Assembly (NCBI RefSeq): GCF_029537485.1
Contig: NZ_JARPUS010000002.1
Span: 248,001-312,000, forward strand
DNA length: 64,000 nt
Direction: 5' to 3'
Source: Pseudomonas sp. GOM6
Lineage (GTDB): Bacteria; Pseudomonadota; Gammaproteobacteria; Pseudomonadales; Pseudomonadaceae
Under the pieces are notes generated by a model. It saw only the letters and a program-made list of their open reading frames with translations, was not told the DNA's origin and did not search any database. Numbering within the stretch: position 1 is the first letter of the stretch; each line of letters begins with the position of its first letter. Below are positions 53,868 through 61,468 of this stretch, one piece after another. The translations under genes and the position numbers were made by a program.

Positions 53868-56588
53868 GTGACCGATCTCTCCCGTTCCTCCCTGACTCAC
53901 GCCTCCCCAGACACTGCTGGCGATGTCCGCTTCTATCGTCCGCCATTGCCGGCCGGGCATGTCCGCAGGCCGCGCTTGTGCGAGCGCCTGGAGGATGGCA
54001 TGGGTGGGCGCCTGCTGCTGATCAGCGCGCCGGCAGGCTTCGGCAAGAGCTCGCTGGCGGTGGAGTTCTGTGAGCGGCTGCCTGACAACTGGCACAGTCT
54101 CTGGCTGGGGCTCAGTCGGCGCGACAGTGATCCTGGACGTTTCCTCGAACGCCTGCTCGAAGGCTTGCGCGAGCACTTCCCGGGCATCGGCGAGGAAGCC
54201 ATGGGCATGCTCAAGCTGCGCCAGCGTCATCAGCCATTCGCCTTCGAAGAGTGGCTGGGCAGCATGCTTGATGAACTCAATGATCGTCTCGATCCCGAGC
54301 GCCCTTTGCTGGTCGTGCTGGATGACTATCACCTGGCTCAGGGCGCGGTGCTGGATCGCTGCCTGCAGTTTTTCCTCAATCACCTGCCTGCGAGCATGCT
54401 GGTGCTGGTGACCAGTCGCCAGCGTCCAGACTGGCATCTGGCGCGCTTGCGCCTGTCGCGTCAGCTGCTGGAGCTGCAGGAGCAGGATCTGCGTCTTAGT
54501 GCCGAAGAAACGCGAGAACTACTGGGTGCACAGGGGGCAGATATGCCCCAGGCTACCCTGGATAACCTGCTCGAGCGTAGCGAGGGGTGGATAGCTGGGC
54601 TGCGCCTGTGGTTGCTGACCGCGAGCGAAGGCGAAGAAAGCCTGCATGGCGCGCGGGGCATGATTCGCGAATATCTACTGGAAGAGGTGATCGAGCGTCA
54701 GTCGGCCGAACTGCAGGCCTTTCTCTACGACACGGCTTGCCTGGAGCGCTTCTGTGCCGAGCTGTGTGATGCCCTGCGCGACAGTCATGACAGTGCGGCC
54801 ATGCTCCAGCACCTGCAGGCGCATCAGGTCTTTCTGGTGCCGCTTGACGAGCAGGGGCGCTGGTTCCGTTACCACCACCTGTTCTCCGACCTGTTGCGTG
54901 CCAATCCGCAACAGCACCAATCGCAACCTACGGCACGTCTGCATTTGCGCGCCTGCCGCTGGTACAGCGAGCAAGGCATACTCGATGAGGCGGTGGAGCA
55001 GGCCCTGCGCGCCGGGCAGCCCGATGTGGCTGCCAGTCTGGTACAGAATTTTTCTGAAGAGCATCTGCTGGCCGAGCAGAACGTAGCCTTGCTGCTGCGC
55101 TGGAAAATGGACTTGCCCGACAGCCTGCTGAGCAGCACGCCGCGGCTGATCCTGCTTTACAGCTGGGCGTTGGCCCTGGCCTGTCAGCTGGATGCGGCAG
55201 AAGAGTTGGCCAGCCAGCTGGTGCGTTTCCTGCCTGCTCCCAGCCAGGCCGAGCAACAGTCCTTGCTGGCTCAGTGGCTATCGGTCAGTGGCGTCATCGC
55301 CCGTGGACGCGGTGATAGTCAGCGTGCCGAGGCCTATTGTGGCGAGGCATTGGCGGCAATGCCTGCGGAGCATTACGGCTCTCGCCTGCTGTGCCTGTCC
55401 ACACTGGCCAATCTGGCCATGGTGCATGGCGACCTGTGGCGTGCCCGGGGTCTCAACCGTGAAGCTCTGGAGCTGGCCCAGCGCCAAGCCAATCCATTGT
55501 TTGAAGCCTTCTGCCACTACGACAGAGCCCGGGTACTGCTGGTGCGTGGGGAAATACTGCGCGGCCAGGAAGAAGTGCAGGCTGGACTGGAACGCTTGCG
55601 CGGGCTGCCGCTCCAGCGGATGTACGCGGTACGCGCGCGACTGGCGTTGTACGAGGGCTTCCTGCTGGCGCTGCGGATGCGTCCGCAGGACGCGCGCCAA
55701 CGCCTACTCGAAGGCATTGCCGAGGCGCGCAACTGTCGCGACATCAGTCTGCTGGTCGGCTATTGCCTGCTGGCCAGCCAGGAGGGACGTGCGGGGCATC
55801 TGAACGAGGCTTTTGCCTTTCTGGCCGAAGCTGAGCGGCTGATGCATATCTGGGATGTGCCACCGGTGTATTACCTGTCGATGATCACCCTGACCAAGTG
55901 TGAGCTGTGGCTCAGTCAGGGGCAGATTGACCTGGCAGGTGCCTGGCTGCTTCGTCTGGCAGATACCTATTCTGGCGAGCAGGCGGCCACGGCGCCGGAG
56001 TTTCACCCGCAGCTTTCTTTGCATATCGAGTTGCAGCAGGCGGCCTTGGAGCGACGCAAGGGCGAGGGCGAGGCGGCCGAGCGGCGTCTGCGGGCTCTGA
56101 TCCTGCGCGCTCAGGGGCGGGGGGCGCAGCTGTTGAGTAGCTTCGCTCAGGTGCAATTGAGCTTGTTGCTGCATGCTGCGGGGCGCGAGCGTGAGGCTCA
56201 GTTGCAGTTGCATGGCGCTTTCGAGATCAGCTCCGGTGGTGCTCTGCTGCCTTTCCATGAGTTGCTGATGCATCAGCCAGCCTGGTTGCATGAACAGTTG
56301 CTGAGTGCACCCCGTACGCCGCTTACCGAAGCGCTGCGCCAACATCTGCCGCAAGGCCCGGACGAGCCCGTGCATGACGCTTCCGTTCTCGCCGAGGCGT
56401 TGAGCAGTCGCGAGCTGGCCGTGCTGCGTCTGATCGCTCAGGGTTGTTCCAACCAGGAAATCAGCGACAAGCTGTTCATCTCCCTGCACACGGTCAAGAC
56501 TCACGCCCGCCACATCAACGGCAAGCTGGGTGTGGAGCGGCGCACCCAGGCCGTCGCGCGGGCCAAGAGCCTGGGGCTGCTCAACTGA
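53868..56588 (+). CDS. MalT-type LuxR-family transcriptional regulator
   Basis: A 906-residue STAND ATPase activator. Walker A SAPAGFGKSS (53-62), Walker B LLVVLDD (147-153), winged-helix and a long superhelical TPR-like sensor region (about 340-800), then a C-terminal LuxR HTH: LSSRELAVLRLIAQGCSNQE and LHTVKTHARHINGKL (about 840-900). MalT-type proteins oligomerise on ATP and an inducer, and bind repeated boxes. Start GTG 53868 is the only ATG/GTG/TTG codon after the in-frame stop at 53817; no strong ribosome site. Likely regulates the upstream ligase/DUF1302/DUF1329 genes. The stop overlaps the convergent gene by 8 bases. Confidence 0.9.
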   Translation: MTDLSRSSLTHASPDTAGDVRFYRPPLPAGHVRRPRLCERLEDGMGGRLLLISAPAGFGKSSLAVEFCERLPDNWHSLWLGLSRRDSDPGRFLERLLEGLREHFPGIGEEAMGMLKLRQRHQPFAFEEWLGSMLDELNDRLDPERPLLVVLDDYHLAQGAVLDRCLQFFLNHLPASMLVLVTSRQRPDWHLARLRLSRQLLELQEQDLRLSAEETRELLGAQGADMPQATLDNLLERSEGWIAGLRLWLLTASEGEESLHGARGMIREYLLEEVIERQSAELQAFLYDTACLERFCAELCDALRDSHDSAAMLQHLQAHQVFLVPLDEQGRWFRYHHLFSDLLRANPQQHQSQPTARLHLRACRWYSEQGILDEAVEQALRAGQPDVAASLVQNFSEEHLLAEQNVALLLRWKMDLPDSLLSSTPRLILLYSWALALACQLDAAEELASQLVRFLPAPSQAEQQSLLAQWLSVSGVIARGRGDSQRAEAYCGEALAAMPAEHYGSRLLCLSTLANLAMVHGDLWRARGLNREALELAQRQANPLFEAFCHYDRARVLLVRGEILRGQEEVQAGLERLRGLPLQRMYAVRARLALYEGFLLALRMRPQDARQRLLEGIAEARNCRDISLLVGYCLLASQEGRAGHLNEAFAFLAEAERLMHIWDVPPVYYLSMITLTKCELWLSQGQIDLAGAWLLRLADTYSGEQAATAPEFHPQLSLHIELQQAALERRKGEGEAAERRLRALILRAQGRGAQLLSSFAQVQLSLLLHAAGREREAQLQLHGAFEISSGGALLPFHELLMHQPAWLHEQLLSAPRTPLTEALRQHLPQGPDEPVHDASVLAEALSSRELAVLRLIAQGCSNQEISDKLFISLHTVKTHARHINGKLGVERRTQAVARAKSLGLLN

Positions 56589-57408
56589 GTTCGGGGTCGA
56601 ACTCGCGCCGGGTGGCGTGGATCAGTTGCAGGTTGTCGTGTTGCCAGGGGTGAAAGTCGGCGCGGTAGTAATCGCAGTACACCCGCACCAACGGACGCAG
56701 GATGCCGCGACTGCCCCACAACCAGGCCAGGCCGTCGCGCCATACGCGCCAGTTCCACAAGAGTCCGTCGCGGCGCAGCATGTGCACCAGGCCCTTGAAG
56801 GTATCCAGGCTGAAGAAGAACGTGCTCTGCAACATGGCCCGGCGCCGTAGCCAGACGTTGCCGCAGACCTGCTGATAGAGGTCGAAGGCCACGGCCTTGT
56901 GCTCGCTCTCCTCCAGGGCATGCCAGCGCCAAAGACGCGCCATTTGCGGGTCGGCGCCGGCCAGCCAGTCCGGGTTCTGCAAAATGGCATCGGCCATGAT
57001 CGCGGTCAGATGCTCGACCGACACGGTTGCCGCCAGATGCACCTTGGCGGGCAGATGCTTGCGCACGAAGGCCAGGCGCTTTTTCAGGCGCTTCTCCAGG
57101 TAGTCGAGGTCGTAGCCACTGGCACGCAGGGCCTCGCTGTAGTGTTCGTGCTCGCGGCTGTGATGCGCCTCCTGACCAATGAATCCGCGGATCTGCGCCT
57201 GTTGCAGCGGGTCACTCACCTGGTCGCGGAAGGCCCGTACCGAGTCGATGAAGAAACGCTCGCCGTCCGGAAACAGCAGCGACATGGCATCGAAAAAGTG
57301 GCTCTTGAATGCGTTGTCGCCATGCCAGTGGCGCGCCCAGGGTGCGGGCAGCTCGAGCGCTGGCTGGCGAGGCTTGATCTGCAAGTCCTGCGGGGTCGTG
57401 CTGGGCAT
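56581..57408 (-). CDS. PF10118-type predicted metal-dependent hydrolase, diiron-like motif
   Basis: A 275-residue helical protein of the group named 'metal-dependent hydrolase' (PF10118). The visible pattern is E50, E80xxH83 (QEAHHSREHEHY), E132 (VEHLTA) and E167xxH170 (ALEESEHKAV). That is the spacing of a ferritin-like diiron carboxylate site, so an oxygenase or oxidase role is an alternative. No signal peptide; a hydrophobic patch near 186-200. Start ATG 57408 with GGGAGG upstream. Divergent from an AraC regulator, the likely controller. Confidence 0.75.
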   Translation of the reverse strand: MPSTTPQDLQIKPRQPALELPAPWARHWHGDNAFKSHFFDAMSLLFPDGERFFIDSVRAFRDQVSDPLQQAQIRGFIGQEAHHSREHEHYSEALRASGYDLDYLEKRLKKRLAFVRKHLPAKVHLAATVSVEHLTAIMADAILQNPDWLAGADPQMARLWRWHALEESEHKAVAFDLYQQVCGNVWLRRRAMLQSTFFFSLDTFKGLVHMLRRDGLLWNWRVWRDGLAWLWGSRGILRPLVRVYCDYYRADFHPWQHDNLQLIHATRREFDPELS

Positions 57409-57456
57409 GCGGCCTCCCGTTTCATTTTTATGATTTGTCGGGACTATGGTCTTGCC

Positions 57457-57511
57457 GGTCATTTCCGGACAAGGTTATCTTCAGCCAATCTTCAGGTCAT
57501 ATCCGGCCAAG
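57457..57511. promoter_or_regulatory. 17-bp direct repeats in the araC/PF10118 divergent promoter
   Basis: GGTCATTTCCGGACAAG (57457-57473) and GGTCATATCCGGCCAAG (57495-57511) match at 15 of 17 positions, 38 bases apart start to start. The second copy ends 7 bases before the araC start codon. Long direct repeats are typical AraC-family binding sites, and this position would allow autoregulation and control of the divergent gene. Confidence 0.6.
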
Positions 57512-57518
57512 CCCCGCC

Positions 57519-58562
57519 ATGAGCAAAACCTCCGTCCTGACCGCCGAACTGGCACCGCTGGCCTATGCAGAGGCTTTGTTGCAACTGGCCGAGGAGTGCG
57601 GTGTAAGCCGCACCGCGGTGTTGACCCGCGCGGGACTGCGAGCCGAAATCCTGCTGAACCCCACGGGGCGACTGGCTCTAGCCGACTTTCATCTGCTGGC
57701 CAGCAGTGCGCTGGCGCTGTGTGACGAGCCGGCACTGGGGTTGCTGCTTGGCCTGCGTCTGAATGCTTCGGCCCACGGCATTCTCGGCTATGCCCTGCTA
57801 TCGAGTGCCGATCTGGGCAAGGCCATCCACTTCGCGTTGCGTTATTACCGGGTGCTTGGACTGACCTTCGAACTGCAGCTGGTGGAGCTGCCTGACAGCC
57901 TGGAACTGCGCGCCAGCGAGTCGGTTCCGCTGGGGGCGCTCAGCCGCTTTTCCGCAGAAGGCCTGTTCGGCAGCCTGTTCAGCATTGCCGAGTTCCTCCT
58001 CGGCGAGCCGCCGCAGGGCATCGAGATCGGCTTTACCTTTCCCGAGCCGGCGCATGCCGGGCGCTACCGCCAGGCATTTGGCGTCGCCGCCTGCTTCGAT
58101 CAACCCTGGCACTGGTTTCGTCTGCCACGGGCTTATCTGGCGCACCCCATGGCGCTGGCCAATCCGGCCACCATGCAAATGTGCGAGCAGCAGTGCGAGG
58201 CGTTGCTGGCCAGTCTGGACTTGCAGGAGGGGCTGCTCAGTCGGGTACGACGTCTGCTGCTGGCACGCCCGGGAGATTTCCCCGACCTGGCCGCTGCCGC
58301 GCGGGCCTTGCACACCAGTGAGCGCAGTTTGCGCCGGCATCTGGCGGCCAGCGGTACCAGCTATCAGCACGTCTTGGACGAGGTGCGGCGCAGCCTGGCG
58401 CTGCAGTACCTGAGCACCACCCACCTGCCGCTGTTCGAAATCGCCCACTTGTTGGGCTTCAGCGACCCGTCCAACTTTCGCCGGGCGTTCCGCAAATGGA
58501 CGGGCAGGGCGCCGAGCGATTATCGTGCCGCCCCTGTGCCAGCGACGAGGAGCACCCCATGA
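57519..58562 (+). CDS. AraC-family regulator, Arabinose_bd (PF12625) type
   Basis: A 347-residue regulator. The N-terminal ligand-sensing domain (about 20-205) contains LALCDEPALGLLLGLRLN and the GILGYALLSSADLGKAI segment typical of the PF12625 group, seen in regulators of lipid or steroid-like compounds. The C-terminal AraC HTH pair (about 235-335) has ALHTSERSLRRHLAASGTSY and IAHLLGFSDPSNFRRAFRKW. Start ATG 57519. It overlaps the downstream hydrolase gene by ATGA. Confidence 0.9.
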   Translation: MSKTSVLTAELAPLAYAEALLQLAEECGVSRTAVLTRAGLRAEILLNPTGRLALADFHLLASSALALCDEPALGLLLGLRLNASAHGILGYALLSSADLGKAIHFALRYYRVLGLTFELQLVELPDSLELRASESVPLGALSRFSAEGLFGSLFSIAEFLLGEPPQGIEIGFTFPEPAHAGRYRQAFGVAACFDQPWHWFRLPRAYLAHPMALANPATMQMCEQQCEALLASLDLQEGLLSRVRRLLLARPGDFPDLAAAARALHTSERSLRRHLAASGTSYQHVLDEVRRSLALQYLSTTHLPLFEIAHLLGFSDPSNFRRAFRKWTGRAPSDYRAAPVPATRSTP

Positions 58563-59203
58563 GCGAGACTGCCCAGCCCAGCCTGATCCGCGAAACATTC
58601 CCTGTCGGCCCTTTGCAGTGCAACTGCACCATCATTGGCGACCCCGTCAGCAAGAAGGCCATCGTTGTCGACCCGGGTGGCAATCCCGAGCTGATCATGG
58701 CGCGTCTGGAGGCTCATGGCCTCAAGGTGGTGAGCATCATCCATACCCATGCGCACCTGGATCATTTCCTTGCGTCGGGGCAGATGAAGGAGAAGACCGG
58801 CGCCACCCTGCACCTGCACAAGGACGATCAGTTCCTCTGGGACAATCTGGAGATGCAGTGCCGCATGTTCGGCGTGCCCTACACGCCAGTGCCGGCGCCG
58901 GACCAGTGGTTGGCCGATGATGAAGAACTGGCCTGTGGCTGCGGCGTGGCGCTGCACACACCGGGGCACACGCCGGGCTCCACCAGCTTCTGGTTCCCCG
59001 AGGCCAAGCTGCTGATCGCCGGCGATACCCTGTTTCGCCGTGGTATTGGTCGCACCGATCTGTGGGGCGGCGACCAGGCCACCATCGTGCGATCGATCAA
59101 GCGCCTGTATACCCTGGACGAGGATGCTACCGTGGTCACAGGCCATGGCCCGGACACTCGACTGGGCGACGAGATGCGCGAGAATCCCTTTGTTCGGGGC
59201 TGA
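58559..59203 (+). CDS. Metallo-beta-lactamase-fold hydrolase, glyoxalase II-like (YcbL/GloC type)
   Basis: A 214-residue MBL-fold enzyme. Metal ligands are HTHAHLDH (about 59-66), H in HTPGHTPGS, D in AGDTLF, and H in TGHGPDT. The short length, lacking the helical glyoxalase II C terminus, fits the YcbL/GloC type-II glyoxalases that hydrolyse S-lactoylglutathione or similar thioesters. Start ATG 58559 overlaps the araC stop; GAGGAG precedes it. Coupling to the AraC gene is unusual and may tie it to the same response. Confidence 0.85.
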   Translation: MSETAQPSLIRETFPVGPLQCNCTIIGDPVSKKAIVVDPGGNPELIMARLEAHGLKVVSIIHTHAHLDHFLASGQMKEKTGATLHLHKDDQFLWDNLEMQCRMFGVPYTPVPAPDQWLADDEELACGCGVALHTPGHTPGSTSFWFPEAKLLIAGDTLFRRGIGRTDLWGGDQATIVRSIKRLYTLDEDATVVTGHGPDTRLGDEMRENPFVRG

Positions 59204-59280
59204 GGAATCTTTCCCACTCCCGCCGTTCTAAGTTCTAGCCGGTATTGCCGGCCGTCAACTCTGCTTCAGGAGCCAATAAC

Positions 59281-59967
59281 ATGTTCAACACTTCACGCCT
59301 GACCCTTGCCGCAGTACTGGTTGCCTTGGTGACAGGCTGTGCCTCGCAGAACCCTTATGACGCCCAGGCCGGCGGCCAGAGCGGTGGCATGAGCAAAACT
59401 GCCAAATATGGCGGCCTGGGCGCGCTGGCGGGCGCCGTGGCCGGCGCGGCGATCAACCATGACAACCGGGGCAAGGGCGCGCTGATTGGCGCCGCAGTCG
59501 CGGGTGCCGCGGGTGCCGGCTACGGCTATTACGTCGACAAGCAGGAAGAAGAGCTACGCCGCAGCATGCAGGGCACTGGTGTGGAAGTGCAGCGCCAGGG
59601 CGACAACATCCAGCTGATCATGCCCGGCAACATTACCTTTGCCACCGATTCCGCGGACATCGCCAGCAGCTTCTATGCACCGCTGAACAACCTGGCCGCG
59701 TCCTTCCGCCAGTACAACCAGAACAGTATCGAGATCGTCGGTCACACCGACAGCACCGGCAGCCATGCTTACAACATGAGCCTCTCGCAGCGTCGTGCGC
59801 AGAGCGTGGCCAACTATCTGTCGGCTCAGGGCGTCGATGCTTCGCGCCTGAGCACCCGCGGCGCCGGCCCGGATCAGCCGGTGGCCAGCAACGCCACGGC
59901 CGATGGTCGTGCACAGAACCGTCGGGTGGAAGTCACCCTGCGCCCACTGCCCGGCGCGCAGTACTGA
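59281..59967 (+). CDS. OmpA-family lipoprotein with glycine zipper (YiaD-like)
   Basis: A 228-residue outer-membrane lipoprotein. Lipobox LVTGC (cysteine at 20). A glycine-zipper segment (about 45-86, repeated AGAVAGAA and GAAVAGAAGAGYG) precedes the OmpA/Pal C-terminal domain (about 105-225) with GHTDSTGSHAYNMSLSQRRA and the peptidoglycan-binding arginine region QNRRVEVTL. It anchors the outer membrane to the cell wall. Start ATG 59281 with AGGAG upstream. Single gene, ended by a terminator. Confidence 0.9.
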   Translation: MFNTSRLTLAAVLVALVTGCASQNPYDAQAGGQSGGMSKTAKYGGLGALAGAVAGAAINHDNRGKGALIGAAVAGAAGAGYGYYVDKQEEELRRSMQGTGVEVQRQGDNIQLIMPGNITFATDSADIASSFYAPLNNLAASFRQYNQNSIEIVGHTDSTGSHAYNMSLSQRRAQSVANYLSAQGVDASRLSTRGAGPDQPVASNATADGRAQNRRVEVTLRPLPGAQY

Positions 59968-59982
59968 GTTAGAGGCTCCAAA

Positions 59983-60014
59983 CCAAAGGCTCCGCAAGGG
60001 GCCTTTGGCGTTTC
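59983..60014 (+). terminator. Terminator after the OmpA-family gene
   Basis: CCAAAGGC and GCCTTTGG with an extended GC-rich middle and a GCAA loop, followed by CGTTTCT. The T-tract is modest. Confidence 0.65.
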
Positions 60015-60123
60015 TGGGGCTCTCCGCACTTTTTGTGGCGATTGCGAGCAGGTGTGCCGGCAAGAGGGCGCGCCGCCGCTGTGACAATAGCCCGTATGCG
60101 GCTTGGGGCTGTCGTGCCGTTGT

Positions 60124-61026
60124 TCAGCCCGGGAACTGTCGGTGCAGCTCAGCCAGCTGGGCATCCTTGGCCTGCCACAACTGGTTGACCCACTGCTGAA
60201 ACTGCAGGCGGTAGGTTTCATCCTGGTCGTAGTTCTTGCCGATGAATTCGGCGGGAATGGCCATCTTCTCGAAACGCACCACGACCTCACCGAGGCGCCC
60301 GCAGAGCAGGTCCCAGAAACCGGGGTTGCCGCCCGGGTAGTGGATAGTGACATTGACCAGCGCGTCCAGCTGCTCGCCCATGGCATCCAGGACGAAGGCG
60401 ATGCCGCCGGCCTTGGGTTTGAGCAGATGCTGGAAGGGCGATTGCTGCTGCGCATGCTTCTGCGGCGTCAGGCGCGTGCCTTCGAGGAAGTTGAACACTG
60501 ACACCGGGTTGCTCTTGTAGCGCTCGCAAGCCTTGCGCGTGGTGGCCAGGTCCTGGCCGCGCTTCTCCGGATGCTTGGCCAGGTAGTCCTTGCTGTAGCG
60601 CTTCATGAAGGGGAATTCGAGCGCCCACCAGCACAGGCCGATCACCGGCACCCAGATCAGCTCCTGCTTGAGGAAGAACTTGAGCAGCGGCATGCGTCGG
60701 TTGAGCAGGTACTGCAGCACCAGGATGTCGACCCAGCTCTGGTGGTTGCTGGTCACCAGGTAGGAGTGGCGCATATCCAGACCCTGAATGCCTTCGACAT
60801 CCCACTGGGTTTTGCGGGCCAGACGCATCCAGAACTTATTGATGTCGATCCAGGCTTCGGCGATGCCGTGCATGACGAAGCGCAGCGCGCGTTGGGCGCT
60901 GGGAAATGGCAGCAGCAGCTTGAGCAGGGCAGTGAGGAACAGTGGCCAGCACATGACCAGCGTGTTGAGGGCCAGCAGCAGGGCGCTGATGATGCCGCGC
61001 AGCGGGGCAGGCAGAAAGTGCAGCAT
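60124..61026 (-). CDS. YihG-like 1-acyl-glycerol-3-phosphate acyltransferase
   Basis: A 300-residue inner-membrane acyltransferase of the PlsC superfamily. The catalytic HX4D motif is in SNHQSWVDIL (about 88-97), and FLEGTR (about 165-170) is the glycerophosphate-binding motif. One or two N-terminal membrane segments (about 8-45). Overall layout matches E. coli YihG, a second LPA acyltransferase that adjusts phospholipid acyl chains. Start ATG 61026, with GGAGC about 13 bases upstream; a longer reading from 61146 adds 40 low-conservation residues. Confidence 0.85.
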   Translation of the reverse strand: MLHFLPAPLRGIISALLLALNTLVMCWPLFLTALLKLLLPFPSAQRALRFVMHGIAEAWIDINKFWMRLARKTQWDVEGIQGLDMRHSYLVTSNHQSWVDILVLQYLLNRRMPLLKFFLKQELIWVPVIGLCWWALEFPFMKRYSKDYLAKHPEKRGQDLATTRKACERYKSNPVSVFNFLEGTRLTPQKHAQQQSPFQHLLKPKAGGIAFVLDAMGEQLDALVNVTIHYPGGNPGFWDLLCGRLGEVVVRFEKMAIPAEFIGKNYDQDETYRLQFQQWVNQLWQAKDAQLAELHRQFPG

Positions 61027-61313
61027 GGGCTCGGACAGCTCCAGGTCTGGGGGCTTATGGTCTGCCCCGTGGTTTGGGATACCTGCAGCACTCCCTGCGG
61101 CAAGCGGCTCCGGCGCAAAGGTTAACGCTTGTACACTGAACGGCAAGTGTCATGACCGACTCGGCGGTCAGCTCCGTCGTCCATGCCTGGCCGAGCGCGG
61201 CGGATTCTAGCCTAGTTGCCACTGCGGCGAGGCATCTGCAGGGGCAACTGTCCCGAGTTGGGTCTGGCTTGCACCGATCGCAGCAGCGAGCACATGCAGG
61301 AGGAAGGCTCTTT
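61027..61313. other. Intergenic region upstream of the acyltransferase gene
   Basis: Part of a 442-base gap. No gene was recognised. It should carry the acyltransferase promoter (minus strand). A short GACCG..CGGTC inverted repeat lies near 61154-61169. The rest of the gap holds two REP doublets. Confidence 0.4.
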
Positions 61314-61376
61314 GTGGGAGCGGCTTTAGCCGCGATGCCTTTGAGCGGCGCTCATCGCGGCTAAAGCCGCTCCTAC
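61314..61376. repeat. REP doublet, family 2, copy 1
   Basis: Arms of 23 bases at 61314-61336 and 61354-61376 are inverted copies with one mismatch (GTGG for GTAG at one end) around a 17-base centre. Each arm is itself palindromic (AGCGGCTTTAGCCGC). The sequence class differs from the doublet at 38.2 kb. Confidence 0.85.
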
Positions 61377-61394
61377 TCAAGCCTGGCGCAACCT

Positions 61395-61456
61395 GTAGGA
61401 GGGGCCTTGGCCGCGACTGTCTGTGCTGCCTGGGTCGCGGCCAAGACCCCTCCTAC
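61395..61456. repeat. REP doublet, family 2, copy 2
   Basis: Arms at 61395-61417 and 61434-61456, 23 bases each with one mismatch, start with GTAG and contain a GGCC..TTGGCCGCGAC core. It lies 18 bases from the first copy and 12 bases past the pta stop. It could end or stabilise the ackA-pta transcript. Confidence 0.85.
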
Positions 61457-61468
61457 ATAAGACCCGAC

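Noticed and set aside
61314..61456. Regularly spaced repeats that might suggest a small CRISPR array
   Set aside because: The units are inverted, internally palindromic and not uniform, with 10-18 base spacing and no cas genes; REP doublets fit.
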